A stretch of DNA of 11,998 bases from Bacillota bacterium (GTDB lineage: Bacteria; Bacillota; Clostridia; Oscillospirales; Oscillospiraceae), in NCBI GenBank assembly GCA_023406225.1, contig JAEXWS010000177.1, positions 1 through 11,998 of the forward strand, in the 5' to 3' direction. Position 1 is the first letter of the stretch. Every line of letters starts with the position of its first letter. The translations under genes were made by a program, and so were the position numbers. Below the pieces are notes generated by a model. That model ran no database searches, had not been told where the DNA came from, and saw only the letters and a program-made list of their open reading frames with translations. Of this stretch, positions 6,411 through 11,998 are shown one piece after another.

Positions 6411-7379
6411 TCACACCCGCGGCTTGGCAGGCGTCACCACCGGCCAGGAGGGCGCGATGCCGGAGAGGACCTCGTCGATGCCGATGGCGGCGTGGAGGCC
6501 CATGCGGTCGGCGGTTTCTGCGGTCAGCGCCGCGTTATGGGGCGTGACCACCACATTTTTCAGGCGGAACAGCGGATTGTCCAGACTGGGGGGCTCCTCC
6601 ATGAAAACGTCCAGCCCGGCGCCGGCGATCCGCTCCTCCTGCAGCGCGGCGGTCAGGTCCGGTTCGTTGACCAGATCGCCCCGGGCCGCGTTGATGAGAT
6701 ACGCCGTGGGCTTCATCCGGGAAAGCAGCTTCCGGTCCACCACGCCCCGGGTCTCGGGGGTAGACGGCATATGCAGGGAAACCACGTCCGCCTCCGCGAA
6801 GACCTCCTCCATCGTGCCGCAGTACCGGACCTCCGCCTGCCGCCGCTCCGGCGGAAGGAAGGGATCGTATCCGATCACCCGCATGCCAAAGCCCAGGGAC
6901 GCCTTCTGCGCCCCCAGGTTCCCGATCTTGCCCATGCCGAGCAGGCCCAGGGTCTTTCCCTCCAGGTCCATGCCCTAGACACGGTTGCGGATGTCATAGT
7001 CCCCGGAGCGCATGGCCATGTCGAAAAACACCAGCCGCTTGGCGCAGGCCAAAATCAGGAGCATTGTGTGTTCCGCCACCGCCACGGTGTTGGACAGCGG
7101 CCCGTTGGTCACCCAGATGTTCAGCTCCCGGGCGGCCTCCAGGTCGATCTTGTCCAGTCCCACGCCGTGCTTGCTGATGACCTTCAGCTCCGCGCTCGCC
7201 TCCATCACGCTTCTTGTGATGTGCTCGTTTCGGGCCAAGAGCGCGTCGCAGCCCGCCACGTCCTCCATGATGGTCTGCTCGTCCGTGCCCCGCCCCATTT
7301 TTATGGTGTAGCCCTTGTCGATGAGATAGTCCTTTCCCACCTGGGAGATGTCCGATGGGATGAGTACGACTCTTTCCAT
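6411..7379 (-). pseudogene. D-2-hydroxyacid dehydrogenase (phosphoglycerate dehydrogenase-like) with one in-frame amber codon
   Basis: Full-length reading frame of the D-isomer-specific 2-hydroxyacid dehydrogenase family, 322 positions, broken only by TAG at 6975-6977 (position 135). The first part (134 aa, 6975-7379) carries KHGVGLDKIDLEAARELNI (70-88), NGPLSNTVAVAEHTM (92-106) and ends DIRNRV. The second part (6411-6971 if started at its ATG) runs on in the same frame with GMDLEGKTLGLLGMGKIG (136-153), the intact GxGxxG and acidic GYD, then the catalytic residues: Arg233 in NAARGDLV, Glu262 in DVFMEEPP, His281 in TPHNAAL. Nothing else is missing, so the lesion is recent, a sequencing error, or read through. 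It is the first gene after the sigma-54 promoter, with GGAAGGAGGAT before the ATG at 7379. An ATG lies 3 nt after the TAG, so restart giving two half-proteins is possible. A second dehydrogenase of the family ends the visible operon and might substitute. Confidence 0.85.
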
Positions 7380-7437
7380 AACATATCCTCCTTCCGAACC
7401 GGCCCGCCGGATTCGGCGTTGTTCTGCCGTTCTTTAG

Positions 7438-7454
7438 AGCAATCGAAGTGCCAA
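7438..7454 (-). promoter_or_regulatory. Sigma-54 (-24/-12) promoter of the leftward operon
   Basis: On the minus strand the sequence reads TTGGCAC-TTCGA-TTGCT. It matches the sigma-54 consensus TGGCAC-N5-TTGCW with correct GG-to-GC spacing. It points at the operon, with a predicted start near 7427 and a leader of about 48 nt to the ATG at 7379. A sigma-54 activator with a GAFTGA loop is encoded divergently next door, and candidate enhancer sites lie upstream. I see no sigma-70 promoter on this strand that fits better. Confidence 0.88.
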
Positions 7455-7539
7455 AGGGCGGTGTTTTTTCAAATCAGTTTCTTTTTCGCCGATTTGTTAA
7501 AATTTGCCCCGCCCAAATTGTCAGTCCCGCCGAAAAATG

Positions 7540-7630
7540 GCCGAAACCGGGGAAAGTCGTTTCGGCAACATGCAGAAACCCCGAAAAATATGTTTCTCAT
7601 TTGTTTCAATTTTGTTTCTTTTGAGAAACA
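7540..7630. promoter_or_regulatory. Candidate upstream activating sequence: array of GAAAC/GTTTC half-sites
   Basis: Seven GAAAC or GTTTC pentamers begin at 7543, 7559, 7575, 7592, 7603, 7614 and 7625, at steps of 16, 16, 17, 11, 11 and 11 bp. They form perfect inverted repeats: GCCGAAAC-N11-GTTTCGGC (7540-7566), AGAAAC-N12-GTTTCT (7574-7597) and TGTTTCT-TTTG-AGAAACA (7613-7630). The array lies about 115-200 bp upstream of the predicted sigma-54 start, the usual distance for enhancer sites of these activators. Binding by the neighbouring regulator is inferred. Confidence 0.7.
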
Positions 7631-7703
7631 CCCGTTTTTTATCCCGCAGTTTTTATAAATAAAGTTTTTTATTTGTTTCACCGTTTCATATTTAAACACT
7701 TTC

Positions 7704-7732
7704 TTGAAGTCCTGAAACGCTCTTGATATAAT
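7704..7732 (+). promoter_or_regulatory. Sigma-70 type promoter of the regulator gene
   Basis: TTGAAG at 7704-7709, a 17-bp spacer, and TATAAT at 7727-7732, preceded by TGA to give an extended -10. The predicted start is near 7739, about 28 nt before the regulator ATG. The GAAAC half-site at 7714-7718 lies between the two boxes and another at 7734-7738 lies just after the -10. Confidence 0.82.
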
Positions 7733-7756
7733 GGAAACGATATTTCCGGTTTCAGG
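7711..7756. promoter_or_regulatory. Candidate operator for autoregulation: CCTGAAAC / GTTTCAGG inverted repeat
   Basis: A perfect 8-bp inverted repeat has its arms at 7711-7718 and 7749-7756. The left arm sits between -35 and -10 of the regulator promoter; the right arm is in the leader and overlaps the first three bases of the Shine-Dalgarno AGGAGGT (7754-7760). The core is the same GAAAC half-site as in the upstream array. Bound protein here would be expected to block transcription, so negative autoregulation is inferred. Confidence 0.6.
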
Positions 7757-7766
7757 AGGTCCCATA

Positions 7767-9719
7767 ATGATCAAAGTCGCCATTGCCGTCCCCTATGCCG
7801 CCATGGCCCAGATGGCCCAGGAGGTCTTTCAGGACCACACCGAGTACATGCGCACCCAGTTCCACGACCACACGGAGTATGCCCTGGAGGTCCTGGTGGC
7901 CTCCACCACCAAGGAGCTGCTGGCCCACGCGCCGGACTGCGACGTGATGATCGCCCGGGGCGGCACCTACCTGGACCTGTGCCGGAGGTCGTATCCCGCG
8001 CCGCTGGTGGAGCTGATCATCAACGGCACCGACATCGTGAACATGCTTTTGCAGCTGCGCCAGCAATACGGCACGGCCCCCGCGGCCATTTTGGGCACGC
8101 AGAACATGGTGCTGGGCGTGGAAAAGCTGGCCCAGCAGCTGGGCGTGGACGTCACGCCCTATTTCTTCCAGGAGAACACCCGGCAGGAGATCCTGCAAAA
8201 TGTGGAGCAGGCGGCCCGGGACGGCAAGCGGGTGGTCATCGGCGGCATAACCGGCTGCCGGCGGGCCGCCGAGCTGGGTCTTTCCTCCATGCTGATCGCC
8301 TCCGGCCGGGACGCCTTCTGGAACGCCATCTCCGAGGCCAAGCAGCTCGCCAAGCTCAGCCTGGAGGAGCGGGAAAAGGCCCTGGGCCTGCAGACCCTGC
8401 TGGACAATGCCTACGAGGGGCTGTTCGCCATCGACCGCAACGGCTGCATCTTTTTCATCAACGCCGCCGCCATCCGCATCCTCCAGCTCTCCATCCGGGA
8501 GCAGTATCTGGGCAAGCGGTCCACCGAGGTCTTTTTCTCCACGGCCCTCAACCGCATCCTCTCCGCGCCGGAGGAGTACATCGACGAGATCATTGCGTAC
8601 AACAACACCCATTTGTCCGTAAAAAAAGTGACCCTGCTGATGCACGGCAGCCAGGTGGGCAGCGTCGTGACGGTGCTGAACGCCTCCCAGATCCAGGCGA
8701 CGGAGGACAAGCTGCGGGGCAAGCTGTATCACAAGGGACACGTTGCCAAATACACCTTCGAAAGCCTCCTCACCCGCAGCCCCCGGATGCTGGCGTGCGT
8801 CCAGGAGGCCAAGGCTTATGCCCGCACGGACTCCAACATTATGATCGTGGGGGAATCCGGCACCGGCAAGGAGCTTCTCAGCCAGAGCATCCACAACTAC
8901 AGCCGCCGCTCCAAAAACAATTTCGTGGCGCTGAACTGCGCCGCCCTGCCGGAAAATCTGCTGGAGAGCGAGCTTTTCGGCTATGTGGAGGGGGCGTTCA
9001 CCGGGGCCGCTAAGGGCGGCAAGGCCGGATTGTTTGAAATCGCCCACAACGGCACCATCTTCCTGGACGAGATCTCGGAGATCCCCCTGAGCCTCCAGGG
9101 CCGCCTGCTGCGGGTCCTTCAGGAGCGGGAGATCATGCGTCTGGGCGACAACAAGATCCTCCCCATCGACATCCGGGTGGTGGCCGCCACCAATAAAAAC
9201 CTGGAGGAGCTGGTCCAGGCTGGAAAATTCCGGCGGGACCTGTATTACCGCCTGTACGTCCTCCAGCTGAACCTGCCGCCGCTGCGGGAGCGGAAAGAGG
9301 ACATCCCCCTGCTGGTACAGAGCTTCCTCCGCCAGTTCCGGGAGACGGAGGGGACCGCCGTGGAGCTGGGCGAGGCGGACTACCGCCTGATCCAGGCACG
9401 CCCCTGGTACGGCAACATCCGGGAACTGCGGAACTTCTGCGAGCGCCTCGCCGTGCTGTACCAGCCGGGTTCCTCCGTCTCGGAGCTGGTGGCCCACCTT
9501 CTCAGCAGCGTCTCCTCCATCCCCTGCACGCCCCCGGCGGAACAGGCCCCGTCCGGAAAGCCCGTTTCCGCCGCGGAGGACCATGCGGCGCTGCTGGCGC
9601 TTTTGGAGGAGTGCCGGGGCAACAAGACCCTGGCCGCCGACAGGCTGGGCATCAGCCGGGTGACGCTCTGGCGGATGCTGAAGCGGTATGAGGAGGCCCA
9701 GGCGAATGAAAAGCCGTGA
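7767..9719 (+). CDS. Sigma-54-dependent transcriptional activator with PrpR_N, PAS, AAA+ and Fis-type HTH domains
   Basis: 650-residue bacterial enhancer-binding protein. An N-terminal PrpR_N-type ligand-sensing domain (about 5-195) includes AAILGTQNMVLGVEKLAQ (106-123), VVIGG (156-160) and GLSSMLIASGRDAFWNAISEA (171-191). A PAS domain follows at about 206-310. The AAA+ module has Walker A GESGTGKE (362-369), the sigma-54-contacting GAFTGA (409-414), Walker B GTIFLDE (429-435) and the arginine-finger region RRDLYYRL (489-496). The C-terminal Fis-type helix-turn-helix is at about 612-640, CRGNKTLAADRLGISRVTLW. All ATPase and sigma-54 motifs are intact and there is no receiver domain, so control is by ligand, as with 2-methylcitrate for PrpR. 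The ATG at 7767 has AGGAGGT 6 nt upstream; an earlier in-frame ATG at 7731 lies inside the promoter and is rejected. It is divergent from the sigma-54-driven operon and is its probable activator. Confidence 0.95.
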   Translation: MIKVAIAVPYAAMAQMAQEVFQDHTEYMRTQFHDHTEYALEVLVASTTKELLAHAPDCDVMIARGGTYLDLCRRSYPAPLVELIINGTDIVNMLLQLRQQYGTAPAAILGTQNMVLGVEKLAQQLGVDVTPYFFQENTRQEILQNVEQAARDGKRVVIGGITGCRRAAELGLSSMLIASGRDAFWNAISEAKQLAKLSLEEREKALGLQTLLDNAYEGLFAIDRNGCIFFINAAAIRILQLSIREQYLGKRSTEVFFSTALNRILSAPEEYIDEIIAYNNTHLSVKKVTLLMHGSQVGSVVTVLNASQIQATEDKLRGKLYHKGHVAKYTFESLLTRSPRMLACVQEAKAYARTDSNIMIVGESGTGKELLSQSIHNYSRRSKNNFVALNCAALPENLLESELFGYVEGAFTGAAKGGKAGLFEIAHNGTIFLDEISEIPLSLQGRLLRVLQEREIMRLGDNKILPIDIRVVAATNKNLEELVQAGKFRRDLYYRLYVLQLNLPPLRERKEDIPLLVQSFLRQFRETEGTAVELGEADYRLIQARPWYGNIRELRNFCERLAVLYQPGSSVSELVAHLLSSVSSIPCTPPAEQAPSGKPVSAAEDHAALLALLEECRGNKTLAADRLGISRVTLWRMLKRYEEAQANEKP

Positions 9720-9742
9720 AGGATATTCCTTCACGGCTTTTT
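9709..9742 (+). terminator. Rho-independent terminator of the regulator gene
   Basis: Perfect 15-bp stem, AAAAGCCGTGAAGGA (9709-9723) and TCCTTCACGGCTTTT (9727-9741), with a 3-nt loop TAT and a T-run at the 3' end. It overlaps the stop codon at 9717-9719. The A-rich left arm gives some T-run on the other strand too, so it may work in both directions. Confidence 0.88.
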
Positions 9743-9752
9743 GCCGCCCGGT

Positions 9753-9788
9753 AAAAAACGCTCCCGCTGCGTCTGCCGCGGGAGCGTT
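9753..9788 (-). terminator. Rho-independent terminator of trkH
   Basis: Arms AACGCTCCCGC (9757-9767) and GCGGGAGCGTT (9778-9788) pair perfectly over 11 bp with a 10-nt loop. The A-run at 9753-9758 becomes a T-run after the stem on the minus strand. It lies 12 nt past the trkH stop codon. Confidence 0.88.
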
Positions 9789-9799
9789 CCGGTTACACT

Positions 9800-11275
9800 T
9801 TACAAGGAGAGCTGGCACTGCTGCTTTTTGGGCGGCAGGCGGCGCTTCCAGATGGACGGGGCGAACAGCAGCAGCATGGGGAAGATCTCCAGCCGCCCCA
9901 CCAGCATATCAAAGGCCAGCAGCAGCTTGGCGGGAGACGAGAAGGCCGCGAAGTTGCCCGTGGGGCCCACCAGCTCCAGGCCGGGACCGATGTTGTTGAT
10001 GCAGGCCACGACGGCCGTAAAGGTGGTGACCAGATCGAACTTATCCAGAGACAGCAGCAGCACCGAAAGGGCCAGCACCAGCATGTACACCGTCAAAAAC
10101 AGGTGCACGCTGCGGATGTGCTTCTCCCCCAGGGGCTTCCCCTCGAACCGGATGGTGGTCACGGCGTTAGGGTGGAGCATCTTGCGCATGTCGTAATACG
10201 AGGTCTTGCACAGGATGACCAGCCGCGCCACCTTCATGCCGCCGCCGGTGGACCCCGCGCAGGCGCCCACGAACATCAGCGTCACCAAGATCACCTTGGA
10301 AAACGTGGGCCACTGGTTAAAGTCCACCGTGGCAAAGCCTGTGGTGGTGATGATGGAGGACACCTGGAAATAGGCGTGGCGGAGGCTGGTGGCGAAGGAG
10401 CCGTACAGATGGACCACGTTGACCGCGATGCACAGCACGGCGGCCGCCACGATGCCCGCGTACGCCCGCAGCTCCTCGGACCGGAACACGTCCCGGAAGC
10501 GGCGGATCAGCAGGAAGTAGTACAAGTTGAAGTTCACGCCGAAAAGCAGCATGAACGTGCTGATGACGACATCGAAATAGGCGTTGTCGTAAGCGCCCAC
10601 GCTCAGGTTCCGGCTGCTGAAGCCGCCGGTGCCCGCCGTGCCGAAGGCGTGGATGGCCGCGTCGAACAGCGGCATGCCGCCCGCCAGCAGCAGCGCCGCC
10701 TCGATGAGCGTCAGGGCCAGATAGATGCCGTACAATATCTTGGCGGTGTCGCCCATCCGGCTCACAAGCTTCCCAACCGAGGGCCCCGGCACCTCCGCCC
10801 GCAGCAGATGCATCCCGTGGCCGTCGCTCATGGGCAGGATGGCCATGACGAACACCAGCACGCCCATGCCTCCCACCCAGTGGGTGAAGCTGCGCCAGAA
10901 CAAAATGCCCCGGCTCAAATGCTCCACCTCCGTGAGGATGCTGGCGCCGGTGGTGGTGAAGCCGGAGACCGTCTCAAACAGGCAGTCCACAAAGCTCTCC
11001 ATGGAGCCGGAGAGGTAAAAGGGCAGCGCGCCGAACAGCGACATGAAGATCCACGCCAGAGCCACGATAGCCAGGCCGTCCCGGGCGTACAAGGACTCCT
11101 GCCGGGGGGGGCGCAGGCTCATCAGCCCGCCCAGGACCAGCAGCAGCAAACTGGGGACGAGGAACGGCCCGGCCGCCTCCCCATATCCCACCGCCACCGC
11201 CATGGGCAGCAAAAGCAGCGCCGCCTCCACCAGCAAGATCCTGCCGATGACGAAAACGATCATACGATTATTCAA
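9800..11275 (-). CDS. trkH: Potassium uptake protein TrkH (Trk/Ktr membrane subunit)
   Basis: 491-residue polytopic membrane protein that forms the K+-translocating pore of the Trk system and is gated by TrkA. It shows the four pore-loop repeats of the family, each with its filter glycine: SGFTTTGASIL (104-114), AFGTAGTGGFSSRN (210-223), SSIITTTGFATVDFNQWP (306-323) and CINNIGPG (425-432). GSTGGGMKVAR (341-351) and GRLEIFP (460-466) are also typical. The chosen start is the TTG at 11275: CAGGG lies 8 nt upstream and the resulting N-terminus MNNRMIVFVIGRILL matches the usual clostridial pattern. The alternative ATG at 11263 has no ribosome site. The start is 16 nt after trkA, so the two genes form an operon, convergent with the regulator and terminated by the hairpin at 9753-9788. 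No sign of damage. Confidence 0.95.
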   Translation of the reverse strand: MNNRMIVFVIGRILLVEAALLLLPMAVAVGYGEAAGPFLVPSLLLLVLGGLMSLRPPRQESLYARDGLAIVALAWIFMSLFGALPFYLSGSMESFVDCLFETVSGFTTTGASILTEVEHLSRGILFWRSFTHWVGGMGVLVFVMAILPMSDGHGMHLLRAEVPGPSVGKLVSRMGDTAKILYGIYLALTLIEAALLLAGGMPLFDAAIHAFGTAGTGGFSSRNLSVGAYDNAYFDVVISTFMLLFGVNFNLYYFLLIRRFRDVFRSEELRAYAGIVAAAVLCIAVNVVHLYGSFATSLRHAYFQVSSIITTTGFATVDFNQWPTFSKVILVTLMFVGACAGSTGGGMKVARLVILCKTSYYDMRKMLHPNAVTTIRFEGKPLGEKHIRSVHLFLTVYMLVLALSVLLLSLDKFDLVTTFTAVVACINNIGPGLELVGPTGNFAAFSSPAKLLLAFDMLVGRLEIFPMLLLFAPSIWKRRLPPKKQQCQLSL

Positions 11276-11291
11276 AGGAACAGCCCTGCTT

Positions 11292-11998
11292 TCATTCCAG
11301 GATGTCGCGGACGTCCTGGAGGGCGGTGTTGGTGGTGACCACGATCACATCGTCGCCCAGGTTGATGATGTCCTCGCCGGAGGGGATGATCAGCTTCCCG
11401 TTCTGGCGGACGATGCCCGCCAGCAGGATGCCGCTTTTCAGATTCAGGTCCTTCAGGGGAACGCCCACCAGCGGCGATTCGGACGAAACGCCGAACTCCA
11501 GCGCCTCCACCCGGCCCTCCACCAGGCGGTGCAGGGTCTTGACCTTGGAGCCGGAGGCGTTCTGCATGGCCCGGACGTACTGGACGATCAGCTCCGTGGT
11601 GACGTTGCCCGCGGATACGATGCTGTCGATGGCGTCGTCGTCGGCCACCAGGTCCGCCAGGGACTTGCGGTTGATCTTGACCACCACCTTGCAGTCCCCC
11701 GCCTGCTTGGCGGCGCTCATGGACATGAGGATGTTGGCCTCGTCCATGCCGGTGATGGCCACGAAGGCGTCGGTCTGGCTGATGCCCTCCTCCTGCAAAA
11801 GCTCGCTGTCGGTCCCCTCGCCCACGATGACCAGGGCCCGGGGCAGCAGCTCGCCCATGCGGATGCAGCGGGACTCGTCCCGGTCGATGATCTTCACGGC
11901 CATCCCCATCTCCAAAAGCTCGGAGGCCAGGTAATAGCACATCTTGCTGGCGCCCACGATCATCACAGAGGAGACCCGGCCCTTGAACACCCCCAGAT
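11292..11998 (-). CDS. trkA: Trk system potassium uptake regulatory subunit TrkA, 5' part outside window
   Basis: Cytoplasmic gating subunit of the Trk K+ transporter, which binds nucleotides through RCK domains and contacts TrkH. About 235 residues are visible and the frame stays open to the right edge, so this is the C-terminal half of a double-RCK protein (usually about 450 aa). A Rossmann-like RCK_N domain covers roughly the first 120 visible residues, with SSVMIVGASKMCYYLASELLE in two parts, acidic residue in VKIIDRDESRC, GEGTDSELLQEEGI and VVVKINRKSLADL. An RCK_C (TrkA_C) domain covers the last 80 or so. The glycine motif reads GASKMC rather than GxGxxG, as is common in the second half of TrkA. 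A GTG at 11990 could start a single-RCK KtrA-size protein, but I see no proper ribosome site for it and the preceding residues fit TrkA. It is followed by trkH after 16 nt. Confidence 0.92.
   Translation of the reverse strand, partial: LGVFKGRVSSVMIVGASKMCYYLASELLEMGMAVKIIDRDESRCIRMGELLPRALVIVGEGTDSELLQEEGISQTDAFVAITGMDEANILMSMSAAKQAGDCKVVVKINRKSLADLVADDDAIDSIVSAGNVTTELIVQYVRAMQNASGSKVKTLHRLVEGRVEALEFGVSSESPLVGVPLKDLNLKSGILLAGIVRQNGKLIIPSGEDIINLGDDVIVVTTNTALQDVRDILE

Larger units (their letters stand above)
7380..7766. other. 387-nt AT-rich divergent control region, no gene
   Basis: Markedly AT-rich compared with the surrounding coding DNA, especially 7580-7740. Besides the entries above it holds further half-sites at 7477, 7675 and 7683, and two smaller inverted repeats between promoter and array: CAAATC/GATTTG (7470-7475 and 7491-7496) and AATTTG/CAAATT (7501-7506 and 7514-7519). 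The latter two have no assigned role. A minus-strand frame through this region has no credible ribosome site or family resemblance and is not a gene. Confidence 0.7.

Noticed and set aside
6975..6977. Amber codon as a pyrrolysine site
   Set aside because: Not favoured: pyrrolysine is known mainly in methylamine methyltransferases, there is no sign of pyl genes in the window, and a single nonsense mutation or sequence error explains it. Kept only as an option in the findings.
7501..7519. AATTTG/CAAATT inverted repeat as a DNA-bending protein site between enhancer and promoter
   Set aside because: Position is suitable, but the motif is short, AT-rich and matches no site I can name with confidence.
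7540..7760. GTTTC/GAAAC repeats as a CRISPR array or transposon end
   Set aside because: The repeated unit is only 5-8 bp, occurs in both orientations, and the spacing is 11-17 bp; no repeat-spacer structure, cas gene or transposase is present. Operator sites fit better.
7469..7783. 104-codon minus-strand frame in the control region
   Set aside because: It would start inside the regulator gene and cross the sigma-70 promoter, its operator and the half-site array; no ribosome site and no recognisable family.
7752..9818. 688-codon minus-strand open frame opposite the regulator
   Set aside because: Antisense shadow of the PrpR_N/AAA+ gene; low-complexity composition and no ribosome site, and it runs through both terminators.
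10103..11338. 411-codon plus-strand open frame opposite trkH
   Set aside because: His/Gln/Arg/Gly-rich shadow of trkH; all four pore motifs of TrkH lie on the minus strand.

Overview
The window is GC-rich, densely coding bacterial DNA with strong AGGAGG-type ribosome binding sites, a Firmicutes-style lipoprotein signal peptide, and a sigma-54 activator next to a carboxylate-uptake operon. This suits a high-GC anaerobic member of the Clostridia (Oscillospirales-like). That placement is inferred from style, not from any marker gene.

Left part (1-7454, all on the minus strand). One probable operon reads leftwards from a textbook sigma-54 (-24/-12) promoter at 7438-7454. In transcription order it carries: a D-2-hydroxyacid dehydrogenase interrupted by one in-frame amber codon; a tripartite tricarboxylate transporter in the order TctB-TctA-TctC; a HpcH/HpaI-type class II aldolase; an RraA-like aldolase/decarboxylase; an Ldh_2-family (malate/sulfolactate/ureidoglycolate dehydrogenase type) oxidoreductase; and a second D-2-hydroxyacid dehydrogenase that runs off the left edge. 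A very strong GC hairpin separates the transporter genes from the enzyme genes. Together the genes look like a pathway that imports a carboxylate, interconverts or oxidises its 2-hydroxy group with dehydrogenases of two unrelated folds, and cleaves or decarboxylates the 2-oxo product. The substrate cannot be read from the sequence.

Control region (7380-7766). This AT-rich divergent intergenic stretch holds the sigma-54 promoter, an array of 13 GTTTC/GAAAC half-sites (seven of them regularly spaced about 115-200 bp upstream of the predicted sigma-54 start), and a sigma-70 promoter with extended -10 for the divergent regulator. The regulator (7767-9719, plus strand) has PrpR_N, PAS, AAA+ (with GAFTGA) and Fis-type HTH parts, and very probably activates the leftward operon in response to a small-molecule ligand. 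An 8-bp inverted repeat of the same half-site flanks the regulator's own -10 box and overlaps its Shine-Dalgarno, which suggests autoregulation.

Right part (9720-11998). Two back-to-back intrinsic terminators separate the regulator from a convergent potassium-uptake pair on the minus strand: trkA (5' end outside the window) followed by trkH. These are housekeeping genes unrelated to the catabolic locus and mark its right border.

The main points for a second look are the amber codon in an otherwise intact dehydrogenase, the regular half-site array with its sigma-54 promoter, and the unassigned metabolic role of the enzyme set.
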